Shown here piece after piece: positions 51,045 through 59,599 of a stretch of DNA of 64,000 nt; within the stretch, counting starts at the first letter, position 1; the number at the start of each line of letters is the position of its first letter. The translations under genes and the position numbers were made by a program. The notes below the pieces were generated by a model. It saw nothing but the letters and a program-made list of their open reading frames with translations. It had not been told where the DNA came from and made no database searches. This DNA is from Bog-473 sp963821755 (GTDB lineage Bacteria > Actinomycetota > Acidimicrobiia > Acidimicrobiales > RAAP-2): contig CAWGEX010000003.1 of NCBI GenBank assembly GCA_963821755.1, positions 186,001-250,000 on the forward strand. The letters run 5' to 3'.

Positions 51045-51974
51045 ATGGCCCAAGCATTCGCCCACACTCCCGTCCTGAGCCACGAAGTGGTGGCTCTCTT
51101 CGCACCGGTGCCCACCGGGGTACTGGTCGACGCCACCGTCGGAGGCGGCGGCCACAGTGCGGCGCTGTTGGCGGCTCGCGATGACCTGACGCTTATCGGG
51201 CTCGATCGAGATCCCGTCGCCCTCGAGGCCGCTCGCCAACGGCTCGCCCCCTTCGGCGACCGGGTCACCCTGCATCACGCCACCTTCGCCGAGATGAACG
51301 ACGTCACCGAGGGGTCGGGACCTCTCGCAGGCGTCCTGTTCGACCTCGGGGTGAGCTCACCGCAACTCGATACGGCCCAGCGTGGGTTCTCGTACCGCCG
51401 CGACGGCGACCTCGACATGCGGATGGATCAGACCGCGGGCGCGACCGCCGAGCAACTGGTCAACGAACTCTCAGAAGCGACCCTGGCCACCTTGTTCCGA
51501 GAGAATGGTGAAGGTCGTCTGGCCGGCCGGATCGCCCGGGCCATCGTGGCCGCCCGACCGCTCACCTCGACGGTCCAGCTGGCCGATGTGGTCGCCGCCG
51601 CCGTGCCGGCCGCCGTGCGCCGCAAGGGCCACCCGGCCACACGCGTCTTTCAGGCCCTGCGGATCCAGGTGAACGACGAGCTGGGGCAGCTCGAGGCCGC
51701 ACTCCCGGCCGCCCTGGAGCGGCTGGCGGTCGGCGGTCGCTGCGCGGTCATCAGCTATCACTCGGGTGAAGACCGACTGACCAAGCAGATCTTCGTGGCG
51801 GCCAGCACGGGCGGGTGCACCTGTCCGCCCGGCCTGCCGTGCGTGTGCGGGGCCCGGGCGCAGCACCGATTGGTTTTCCGGGGGTCACACAAGGCTTCGG
51901 CGCAAGAGGTGGCCGCGAATCGGCGGGCCGAGAGCGCGCGGCTGAGGGCCGTCGAGCGCACCGGGACCGCCTGA
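51045..51974 (+). CDS. rsmH: 16S rRNA (cytosine1402-N4)-methyltransferase
   Basis: MraW/RsmH, SAM-dependent. The start AFAHTPVLSHEVVALFAPVP, motif I VDATVGGGGHSAALLAAR, GVLFDLGVSSPQLDTAQRGF and RRDGDLDMRMDQT are all family signatures, and FQALRIQVNDELGQLEAALP and VISYHSGEDRLTKQIF complete the set. ATG 51045 follows GAGGAG at about 8 bp; an in-frame ATG further upstream exists but gives a low-complexity extension. Methylation of C1402 helps decoding accuracy. Stop overlaps the next gene's ATG (TGATG). 194 bp separate it from mraZ. Confidence 0.95.
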   Translation: MAQAFAHTPVLSHEVVALFAPVPTGVLVDATVGGGGHSAALLAARDDLTLIGLDRDPVALEAARQRLAPFGDRVTLHHATFAEMNDVTEGSGPLAGVLFDLGVSSPQLDTAQRGFSYRRDGDLDMRMDQTAGATAEQLVNELSEATLATLFRENGEGRLAGRIARAIVAARPLTSTVQLADVVAAAVPAAVRRKGHPATRVFQALRIQVNDELGQLEAALPAALERLAVGGRCAVISYHSGEDRLTKQIFVAASTGGCTCPPGLPCVCGARAQHRLVFRGSHKASAQEVAANRRAESARLRAVERTGTA

Positions 51975-52432
51975 TGGCGCCTCCTTCGTCCGCCGCGGCG
52001 CGCCGGGTCCCCTCCTCACGCACCGCCCATGAGTCGGGCCGGAGATCGTCACCGCCTCTTCGGGTCGTTCCGGCGCGCCGTGGCGGCGCCCGCCGCAATC
52101 GCATCCTCACCGTGGTGGCGGCCTCCATGGTCGTCCTCTCCCTCCTCGTTGTGGTCCTGGGGCAGGCGATGTTGGCCAACGGCCAGGTCCGCTTGACTGC
52201 CGCCGAGCAGAACCTCGCCCTGGCCCAGGGACTGCATCGTCAAGCCGAGTTGCAAGTGGCCAGTCTCGAGACGCCGTCGCGGGTGATCTCCGTGGCTCTC
52301 GGGTCACTGCACCTGGTCCACCCGGCCGGGGTCACACAGCTTCCCTATGTCGCCCTGACCAAGCCGATTGCTACTCCGACGATCACCGCGGCACCGCCCA
52401 CTCCCACCACTCTTCCGGTTTCGGGTCAATGA
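51974..52432 (+). CDS. ftsL: FtsL-like divisome protein
   Basis: A 152-residue single-pass membrane protein in the ftsL position between rsmH and ftsI. The basic N-terminal tail (RSSPPLRVVPARRGGARRNR) leads to one membrane segment (ILTVVAASMVVLSLLVVVLG) and a periplasm-side coiled coil (RLTAAEQNLALAQGLHRQAE), then a Thr/Pro-rich tail. FtsL proteins are poorly conserved, so assignment rests on topology and position. ATG 51974 overlaps the rsmH stop and its own stop overlaps the ftsI start. Confidence 0.8.
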   Translation: MAPPSSAAARRVPSSRTAHESGRRSSPPLRVVPARRGGARRNRILTVVAASMVVLSLLVVVLGQAMLANGQVRLTAAEQNLALAQGLHRQAELQVASLETPSRVISVALGSLHLVHPAGVTQLPYVALTKPIATPTITAAPPTPTTLPVSGQ

Positions 52433-54450
52433 GCGTCACGACGCGACATGCCGCTCAGCGCGCGCGCGCTGTCGCACCCCGTCCGGCCAGCGCACAATCC
52501 CGGGTTACCAAGCTCCCTCCTCGACCGGGCCAGTCACAGCAGCGATCACGTCCGGCGGCCACGACACCGCCGCGCCGACCGCAGCGCTCATCACCCCACC
52601 CACGGCGGCCCCGGACTCGACCGGCCCGGTCGCGTTCGAAGTCGTGGGCGAGTGTGACGTTCCAGCGCCGCATCCGCGTGGTTCGACTGCTGTTGGTGGT
52701 GTGCGCCCTGGCCGTGGTGGCTCGGCTGATCGATATCCAGGTGGTGCATGCGGATGCGTACCAAACCGCCGCCAGTCACGAATCGACGACGACGGTCAGC
52801 ATTCCGGCCCTGCGCGGAGGGATCTACGACCGGGCCGGGGCAGCGCTCGCCCTCTCGCAGCCCACCGAGGATGTCATCGCTGACGACTTTCAGGTCACGC
52901 ATCCGTTGCGCTACGCGCAGGCGCTGTCGCCGTTGCTGGGGGTTCCGGTGGCCACACTGAACGCGATGCTCCGACGCCACACCGGCTACGTGGTGCTGGC
53001 CAAGCAGGTTTCCCAGGACAATGCGGGAAAGATCTCAACCGACACCTTCCCGGGGATCACCTTGGTAGGCGACTCCAAGCGCATCGTGCCCAATGGCAAC
53101 TTGGCGTCCCCGGTGATTGGTTTCACCAATGGGAGCGGGGTCGGTGCGGCAGGGATCGAGTACGGCGACAATCAAAAACTGGCGGGTACGTCGGGCAAGT
53201 TGACGCTCCTGGAATCACCGTCGGGGGTGGCCTTGCCACAGTCGCCCGTCACCGATCGCGTGGCGAGCACGGCCGGAAAGGGACTTGAGCTAACCCTCGA
53301 TTCGCAACTGCAGTACGAATCCGAGCAGGCGCTGGCCGGTGCCATCGAGACGTCGCAGGCCCTGAGTGGGACGGCCATCGTCGAGGACGTCAAGACGGGA
53401 CAGATCCTTTCGATGGCCAGTCTGGCCTCGACACATCCCAACGCGGCCGTATCCGCCACCGCGCCCGCGGTACAGAGCACCGGAGGCGTCATCCCGATCG
53501 GACCGGGAGATCCGGTGAATGAGGCGTCCAGCAACTTGGCCGTGTCCCAGGTGTTCGAGCCGGGTTCGGTCTTCAAGCTGGTCACATTCTCCGCCGCCCT
53601 GGCCGATGGTCTGATCAACCCCAACACGGTCTTCTCCGTACCGGACCAGATCAAACTCGATGGGTCGACCTTCCACGACGCCGAATCCCACCCGACCGAG
53701 GCGCTCACTGCCACCCAAATTCTCGCCCAGTCCTCCAATATCGGTACCGGAGAGATCGCCCAAAATGTCGGAGAGCAGCGATTGCTGGACCAGGTGCGCA
53801 ACCTGGGATTCGGCCAGTACACCGGCTTGGGCTTTCCGGGCGAGTCGCCGGGTCTGCTGGCGACGGCGGCACAATGGGAACCCACCGACTACGTGTCGTT
53901 GCCGATCGGGCAGGTCGACGCCGTGAACGCCCTCCAAATGCTCGACGCCTACAACGCCGTGGCCAACGGGGGCGTCTACGTGCAGCCGAAACTGGTGGAA
54001 GCGAACGTCAGCGCCGGCGGCACCGTGACCAAGACGCCTCCTTCCCCGACCCATCAGGCCTTCTCTCCCTCCGTTGACTCCGAGCTGACCTCAATGCTTG
54101 AGCAGGTCGTCGCCACCGGGACCGGGACCGGTGCCTCGGTCCCGGGCTATACGGTGGCGGGCAAGACGGGTACGGCGCAGATCCCGACACAAGGGAAGGA
54201 CTCCTACGTCACCGGGGCCTACATGGCGTCCTTCGTGGGCTTTGCGCCGGCGGTGAACCCGACGCTGTCCATCATCGTGGTCCTCAACCGCCCGACCCCC
54301 ATCTTCGGGGGAACCGTGGCCGCTCCGGTCTTTTCCCAGATCATGAGCTACGCCCTGCATCGCTACGACATCCCGACAACCCCAGGTGCGGCGACGACGC
54401 CCCCTTCTCCGACGGAATCGGCCTCCAGCCAGGCCCAGGACATCACGTAA
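52429..54450 (+). CDS. ftsI: Septal peptidoglycan transpeptidase FtsI (class B PBP)
   Basis: A 673-residue class B penicillin-binding protein. After about 70 Arg/Pro-rich cytoplasmic residues there is one membrane anchor (VVRLLLVVCALAVVARLIDI), a dimerisation domain and the transpeptidase domain. The catalytic SxxK is Ser380 in FEPGSVFKLVTFS, the SxN motif is SSN at 435-437, and the KTGT motif is at 579 in VAGKTGTAQIPTQ. It cross-links septal peptidoglycan on the outer face together with FtsW. The ATG at 52429 overlaps the ftsL stop (ATGA). Confidence 0.96.
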   Translation: MSVTTRHAAQRARAVAPRPASAQSRVTKLPPRPGQSQQRSRPAATTPPRRPQRSSPHPRRPRTRPARSRSKSWASVTFQRRIRVVRLLLVVCALAVVARLIDIQVVHADAYQTAASHESTTTVSIPALRGGIYDRAGAALALSQPTEDVIADDFQVTHPLRYAQALSPLLGVPVATLNAMLRRHTGYVVLAKQVSQDNAGKISTDTFPGITLVGDSKRIVPNGNLASPVIGFTNGSGVGAAGIEYGDNQKLAGTSGKLTLLESPSGVALPQSPVTDRVASTAGKGLELTLDSQLQYESEQALAGAIETSQALSGTAIVEDVKTGQILSMASLASTHPNAAVSATAPAVQSTGGVIPIGPGDPVNEASSNLAVSQVFEPGSVFKLVTFSAALADGLINPNTVFSVPDQIKLDGSTFHDAESHPTEALTATQILAQSSNIGTGEIAQNVGEQRLLDQVRNLGFGQYTGLGFPGESPGLLATAAQWEPTDYVSLPIGQVDAVNALQMLDAYNAVANGGVYVQPKLVEANVSAGGTVTKTPPSPTHQAFSPSVDSELTSMLEQVVATGTGTGASVPGYTVAGKTGTAQIPTQGKDSYVTGAYMASFVGFAPAVNPTLSIIVVLNRPTPIFGGTVAAPVFSQIMSYALHRYDIPTTPGAATTPPSPTESASSQAQDIT

Positions 54451-54541
54451 CCGTGACCCGATACCATCAGCGAGCCGATGGCCTGTGGTTCGGAATTTCC
54501 GGGCCGATGTCGCCGTCGCAGCGACGATGCGAACCGTGCAG

Positions 54542-56071
54542 ATGAGCCTCCTCTTCGACGATATCGAGGTCATTGAATCAGCCGGGGACCCCACAACCGT
54601 GGAGATCAGGGGCATTGCCCATGACAGCCGACGGGTGGTGCCCGGAGATCTGTTCTGCTGCGTGCCCGGACTGATCTCGGACGGCCACGACCACGCCTCC
54701 GAGGCCGTCGACCGGGGCGCGGTCGGGCTCTTGTGCGAGCACTTCATCCCAGAGCTGCTCGACCAGCCCGTGGTGCAATCCCGTATTGCCCCGGGCACGG
54801 CGCGTCCGGTCATGGCCCAATTGGCTGCCGCGTTCTACGGGCACCCGGCGCGCGACCTGCTCATGGTCGGGGTCACCGGCACGAATGGCAAGACCACGGT
54901 CACCCAGCTCCTCGGGGACCTGCTCGAAGCCAGCGGTCGGCCCACCAACGTCATGGGGACCCTCTCGGGGGCGCGCACCACGCCCGAAGCGACCGAAGTC
55001 CAATGCGTGCTGGCCGGAGTGCGTGACCGGCAACGGTCCGACGGACGTCGTCATGCCGTAGCCATGGAGGTGTCGAGCCACGCGCTGGTGCAGGCGCGGG
55101 TGGACGGGGTCCATTTCGATGTCGCCGTCTTCACCAATCTGAGTCATGACCACCTCGACTACCACGGGAGCATGGAGGCCTACTACCAGGCCAAGCGCCG
55201 GCTGTTCACCCCCGACCACTCGTTGCGCGGCATCGTGAACGGGGATGATCCATGGGGGCAGCGGCTGATGAAGGAGGCGCGCATCCCGGTGACGGCGGTG
55301 CACCTGAGGGACGCGCAGCACATCGCTCTGCTCCCGGGCCAGACCAGCTTCACCTGGCGGGGGCATCGCATCACGACGCCGCTCACCGGCGAGGTCAACG
55401 TGGGGAACACGCTGCTGGCGGCCGAGGCCGCCCTGGCCCTGGGCCTCGACGTAGACGAGGTGGCCAGTGCACTCCCCCTGGTGGCCCCGGTCCCGGGCCG
55501 GCTGCAGGTTCTGGCCGCTCCCCGTCGCGACGGAGTGGTTGACGCCAAGCGTCCGCCGTTCACAGTCATGGTCGACTACGCCCACACGCCGGCGGGCCTC
55601 GAAGTTGTGCTCCGCGAGGCGCGCCAGCTCACCGGCACGCCGGGGCGAGTGCTGGTGGTGTTCGGCTGTGGCGGGAACCGGGACAGGGCCAAGCGCCCCA
55701 AGATGGGGCAGACCGCCACCAGCCTGAGCGACGTGGCCATCCTCACCTCGGACAACCCCCGCGACGAGGACCCCGTGGCCATCATGGCGGAAGTCCAGGC
55801 CGGCATGGTGGCCGGATCAGGGACCGCATCGACGGTGATCGTCGAGGCAGACCGTCATGTCGCCATTCGGCGGGCCCTGGCCGAGGCCGCGGCCGGCGAC
55901 GTCGTCGTGATCGCCGGCAAGGGTCACGAGACGTATCAGGAGATCGCCGGCCAGAGGATCCCTTTCAATGACGCCGAGGAAGCACGCCACGCGCTGTCGG
56001 TCCACTTTCACTCGGATCCGTCGTCGTGGTTACCGGCTCCTTTCGACGGTGTGCCCACTGAGGATTACTAG
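54542..56071 (+). CDS. murE: UDP-MurNAc-L-Ala-D-Glu:meso-DAP ligase MurE
   Basis: A 509-residue Mur ligase. The N-terminal domain has IRGIAHDSRRVVPGDLFCCV, the ATP-binding loop is VGVTGTNGKTTVTQLLGDLL (Lys117), and YAHTPAGLEVVLREARQL is in the C-terminal domain. DNPRDEDP at residue 405 is the DNPR motif that selects meso-diaminopimelate rather than lysine. It adds DAP to the cell wall precursor. ATG 54542 is the likely start; ATG 54527 is an alternative. It directly precedes mraY, with no murF between them. Confidence 0.95.
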   Translation: MSLLFDDIEVIESAGDPTTVEIRGIAHDSRRVVPGDLFCCVPGLISDGHDHASEAVDRGAVGLLCEHFIPELLDQPVVQSRIAPGTARPVMAQLAAAFYGHPARDLLMVGVTGTNGKTTVTQLLGDLLEASGRPTNVMGTLSGARTTPEATEVQCVLAGVRDRQRSDGRRHAVAMEVSSHALVQARVDGVHFDVAVFTNLSHDHLDYHGSMEAYYQAKRRLFTPDHSLRGIVNGDDPWGQRLMKEARIPVTAVHLRDAQHIALLPGQTSFTWRGHRITTPLTGEVNVGNTLLAAEAALALGLDVDEVASALPLVAPVPGRLQVLAAPRRDGVVDAKRPPFTVMVDYAHTPAGLEVVLREARQLTGTPGRVLVVFGCGGNRDRAKRPKMGQTATSLSDVAILTSDNPRDEDPVAIMAEVQAGMVAGSGTASTVIVEADRHVAIRRALAEAAAGDVVVIAGKGHETYQEIAGQRIPFNDAEEARHALSVHFHSDPSSWLPAPFDGVPTEDY

Positions 56072-56074
56072 GCC

Positions 56075-57115
56075 GTGCTCGGCCTTCTTGAATCCGGAGG
56101 GGTGGCCCTCTGGGTGGCCATCTTGTCCACGCCCGTCCTCATCCGCTGGCTACGGAGTCGGCGTATCGGCCAGCACATCCGGGAGGACGGCCCGGCCAGC
56201 CACATCGTCAAGGCAGGGACTCCCACCATGGGGGGCCTGGCCATCGTCACGGCCGTCGTGCTCGGGTATGCGCTCGGGCACGTCGACACGCAGATTCGCT
56301 TCTCGCGCACCGGCTACCTGGCCGTCATGGCGGTGGTGCTGTTCGGCGCCATCGGATTGATGGACGACTGGATCAAGGTTCGGCACAAGCGCAGCCTGGG
56401 TCTGAACAAACGGGCCAAGTCCCTCCTGCAGGTCGGAAGCGCCGTCCTGTTCGCCGAACTGGCGCTGCACTGGGCCCATACGTCCACCGCCCTCTCCTTC
56501 ACCCGCTACGACGTCCCCGGCATCAACTTGGGACAGATCGGGTGGGTGATCTTTGCCGTGCTGGTCATGGTGGGAACCTCCAACGCCGTGAACCTGACCG
56601 ACGGGCTGGATGGGTTGGCCGCCGGATCGTCCACGTTCTGCTTCGCCGTGCTGGCCATCATGGGGTACTGGATCTTTCGTCACGAGGCCATCTATCACGT
56701 GTTGCCCGCCTCGGCGATCGACCTGGCCCTGGTGTCCGTGGCCCTGGCCGGCGCCTGCATCGGGTTTCTCTGGTGGAATGCCGCGCCGGCCAGAATCATC
56801 ATGGGGGACACCGGCTCTCTGGCCATCGGCTCCGGTCTGGCCGCCCTGTGCCTGTTGTTGAACCTCGACCTCCTGCTGCCGATCATCGGTGGACTCTTCG
56901 TCATGGAGACGTTGTCCGTCATCGCCCAGGTCGTGAGTTTCCAGGTCTTCCATCGCCGGATCTTCCGGATGGCGCCCATCCATCACCACTTCGAATTGCT
57001 CGGGTGGCCCGAGACAACGGTGATCGTGCGCTTCTGGGTGTTGGGCGGGCTGTTTGTGGCGCTTGGCTTGGGCGTCTTCTATGGAGATTTTCTCACCGTG
57101 GCGAAGTTCACGTGA
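56075..57115 (+). CDS. mraY: Phospho-N-acetylmuramoyl-pentapeptide transferase MraY
   Basis: A 346-residue, ten-segment membrane enzyme that makes lipid I. GLMDDWIKVRHKRSLGLNKR holds the Asp-Asp and Lys of the active site, NAVNLTDGLDGLAAGSST the second Asp cluster, IMGDTGSLAIGSGLA the third, and MAPIHHHFELLGW the HHH motif. GTG 56075 is 3 bp after murE. Length is typical. No murD follows it. Confidence 0.96.
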   Translation: MLGLLESGGVALWVAILSTPVLIRWLRSRRIGQHIREDGPASHIVKAGTPTMGGLAIVTAVVLGYALGHVDTQIRFSRTGYLAVMAVVLFGAIGLMDDWIKVRHKRSLGLNKRAKSLLQVGSAVLFAELALHWAHTSTALSFTRYDVPGINLGQIGWVIFAVLVMVGTSNAVNLTDGLDGLAAGSSTFCFAVLAIMGYWIFRHEAIYHVLPASAIDLALVSVALAGACIGFLWWNAAPARIIMGDTGSLAIGSGLAALCLLLNLDLLLPIIGGLFVMETLSVIAQVVSFQVFHRRIFRMAPIHHHFELLGWPETTVIVRFWVLGGLFVALGLGVFYGDFLTVAKFT

Positions 57116-57227
57116 GGAGCCCCGGCCCCATGTGGCGAAGCGCGGTGCCGGTGCCCGTCCCCGCAGGGCGCCGTCTCCCACCCATGGCCACGACGATCGA
57201 ACGGCTCACGAACCCAAGGAGGTCCTC

Positions 57228-58460
57228 ATGACGACGAAACGGGTGCGGTCAGGCTTCATCGCCACCATCCAGCAGCTCCCGACGGCCACCCTGCTCTTGA
57301 TCATCGTCTCGTTGCTGTGCCTCTTCGGTCTGGTGATGGTCGGATCCGCCTCGTCGGTCGTCTCCATATCGCTCTATGGGACACCGTGGGCCATCCTGAT
57401 CCGCGAAGCGATGTGGATGGCGATCGGCACCCTGGCGCTCTTCTTGGCCGTAAAGTTCGACTACCGCAAGTTGCGCCGGTTGAGTCCGCTCCTGCTCCTG
57501 GTCACCTTCGGGTTGCTGTGTGTCGTCCTGGTGCCCGGCCTCGGACTGCACGTCGAAGGCTCGAGTCGATGGATCGGCTTCGGGCAGCTCCGCCTGCAGC
57601 CATCGGAGCTGATGAAGTTGGCGCTGACTATTTTCGCCGCGGATTTCATCGCCCGCCGGCTCGATGAGGGGTCACCCGACCGTCGCATCATGGGTCCGCT
57701 GCTCCTGGTCACGGGCGCGGCTGGCCTGCTGATCCTGGCTCAGCCCGACATGGGAACGGCCATGGTGGTGGGCTGCATCGCGCTGACGATGCTCTTCGTC
57801 TCGGGCGTCAGTATCGGACCGGTCCTCAAGCTGCTGGCCGTGGTGGTGGGATTGGCGCTGGTGGTGGCGATCGCCTCTCCGTACCGACGGGAGCGCCTGC
57901 TGTCGTTCCTCGATCCATCGGCTCACGGCAACGGATCGGGCTACCAGGTGGTGCAGTCGCTGATCGGGCTGGGTTCGGGCCATCTGCTCGGGTCCGGGTT
58001 GGGCGGCGGCCAACAGAAGTGGGGATTCCTGCCCAACGCCCACACCGACTTCATTTTCTCGGTCGTCGGCGAAGAACTCGGGTTCATCGGAGCCATCGCG
58101 GTCCTCCTCCTCCTGGGGTCGTTCGTCTGGTTCGGGATCAGAGCGGCCACGCGGTCGGCCGATCGCTTCGGTGGGCTCTTGGCCATCGGCCTGGTGGCCT
58201 GGTTGGCCAGCGAGACCTTGATCAACATCGGCGCCGTCATCGGCGTGCTCCCGGTGACCGGGATTCCGCTGCCCTTCATCTCCTTCGGAGGGTCGTCGCT
58301 GGTCATCACCATGGCCGCGGCCGGCATCCTCATCAACATCGCACGCCAGGAGAAGAGCCAAGCCAAGAGCGGGCGACCTCACGGCACCATCGCCCTGCCC
58401 CGACGCGGCAGCGAACGGATGACAGTCGGTTCGACGTCGGGCCGCGGTCGAGGTCGGTGA
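57228..58460 (+). CDS. ftsW: Peptidoglycan glycosyltransferase FtsW
   Basis: A 410-residue SEDS-family polymerase with ten membrane segments. HVEGSSRWIGFGQLRLQPSE and KWGFLPNAHTDFIFSVVGEE are the two diagnostic loops, and GIPLPFISFGGSSLVITMAA the end segment. It polymerises lipid II at the septum with FtsI. ATG 57228 follows a near-perfect AAGGAGGT site. The 112-bp gap behind mraY holds no recognisable gene. The C-terminal tail is Arg/Gly-rich and its stop overlaps murG (GTGA). Confidence 0.95.
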   Translation: MTTKRVRSGFIATIQQLPTATLLLIIVSLLCLFGLVMVGSASSVVSISLYGTPWAILIREAMWMAIGTLALFLAVKFDYRKLRRLSPLLLLVTFGLLCVVLVPGLGLHVEGSSRWIGFGQLRLQPSELMKLALTIFAADFIARRLDEGSPDRRIMGPLLLVTGAAGLLILAQPDMGTAMVVGCIALTMLFVSGVSIGPVLKLLAVVVGLALVVAIASPYRRERLLSFLDPSAHGNGSGYQVVQSLIGLGSGHLLGSGLGGGQQKWGFLPNAHTDFIFSVVGEELGFIGAIAVLLLLGSFVWFGIRAATRSADRFGGLLAIGLVAWLASETLINIGAVIGVLPVTGIPLPFISFGGSSLVITMAAAGILINIARQEKSQAKSGRPHGTIALPRRGSERMTVGSTSGRGRGR

Positions 58461-59599
58461 CCCGGCGACGCCAGGCCGTCATCGCCGGCGGTGGGACCGG
58501 TGGTCATGTCGTCCCGTCGCTGCAGATCGCCCGGGCCCTGGTCACGCTGGGCTATGACCCCGCATCCATTGAGCTCTTCGGCTCGCGGCGCGGCCAAGAA
58601 GCCACCGACTGGCCGCCGCTCGAGTTCCCTTTCACCCTTCTGCCGGGCCGGGGCATACGCCGAAGCGTCCGGCCGGCCGCGCTGTGGGACAACGCCGGAG
58701 CCGTGCTGGGCCTGGCGTGGGCGACCCTCCGATCGGTGGGCTCCTTCGTGGCGAACCGTCCGGGCGTCGTCGTGGTGGTCGGGGGTTACGCCGGCTTCCC
58801 GGCCGGGTTTGCCGCAGTGGTGACCCGGGTGCCCCTGGTCCTGGTCAACACCGACGCGGTCCCGGGCGCCGTCAACGCCGTGCTCGGCCGCTTCGCCGCC
58901 GCATGTGCCGTGGCGTTCCCGGGCACCGACCTGCCCCGGGCTCAGGTGACCGGGACACCGGTGCGGCCGGAGCTGAGGTCGCTGGATCGATCCGAAGCGG
59001 GACGGGAGGCGGCCCGGGCCGAGTTGGGCCTGCCGACCCGGCGGCAGACCGTGGTCGCCTTCGGTGGGTCGCTGGGCGCTCGGCGAATCAACGGTGCGGT
59101 GGCCGCCCTGGCCGGTCGATGGAGCGAGCGGGACACGACGTCCATCTACCACGTGGCCGGTCGACGGGACTTCACACAGTTCGCGTTGAAGACACCACCG
59201 CGAGCGGACGGGGGTGGCGAGTGCGGCAAGCTGGACTACCGCGTGGTGCCCTTCGAGGAACGAATGCCAGATCTCTACCGTGCCGCCGACCTCTGTGTGT
59301 GCCGGGCCGGGGCCATCACCGTGGCCGAGCTGTTGCTGGCCGGTGTGCCCGCACTGCTGGTCCCGCTGCCCGGTGCGCCGCGTGATCATCAGACGCGCAA
59401 CGCCGAGGCGCTGGTGGCGGTCGGGGCGGCCGTCCTCGTTCCCGATGCCGAATGCGATGGGGAGCGGCTGGCTCACGAGATCGAGCACCTCTTGGGTGAT
59501 GCCGACCGGCTGGCCGCCATGGCCGCCGCGGCGCGCCGACTGGGACACCCCGACGCCGCGGTCAGCGTGGCGAAGTTGGTGCAGGCCCATGCCCGCTGA
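58457..59599 (+). CDS. murG: UDP-GlcNAc:lipid I N-acetylglucosamine transferase MurG
   Basis: A 380-residue GT-B enzyme that makes lipid II at the inner membrane face. The N-terminal GGGTGGHVVPSLQIARAL is the MurG G-loop; VVVGGYAGFPAGFAA and FGGSLGARRINGAV follow. CRAGAITVAELLLAGVPALL is the donor site, where the conserved Ser of 'SRAGA' is Cys. GTG 58457 overlaps the ftsW stop, and its own end overlaps murC by 11 bp. Confidence 0.94.
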   Translation: MTRRRQAVIAGGGTGGHVVPSLQIARALVTLGYDPASIELFGSRRGQEATDWPPLEFPFTLLPGRGIRRSVRPAALWDNAGAVLGLAWATLRSVGSFVANRPGVVVVVGGYAGFPAGFAAVVTRVPLVLVNTDAVPGAVNAVLGRFAAACAVAFPGTDLPRAQVTGTPVRPELRSLDRSEAGREAARAELGLPTRRQTVVAFGGSLGARRINGAVAALAGRWSERDTTSIYHVAGRRDFTQFALKTPPRADGGGECGKLDYRVVPFEERMPDLYRAADLCVCRAGAITVAELLLAGVPALLVPLPGAPRDHQTRNAEALVAVGAAVLVPDAECDGERLAHEIEHLLGDADRLAAMAAAARRLGHPDAAVSVAKLVQAHAR

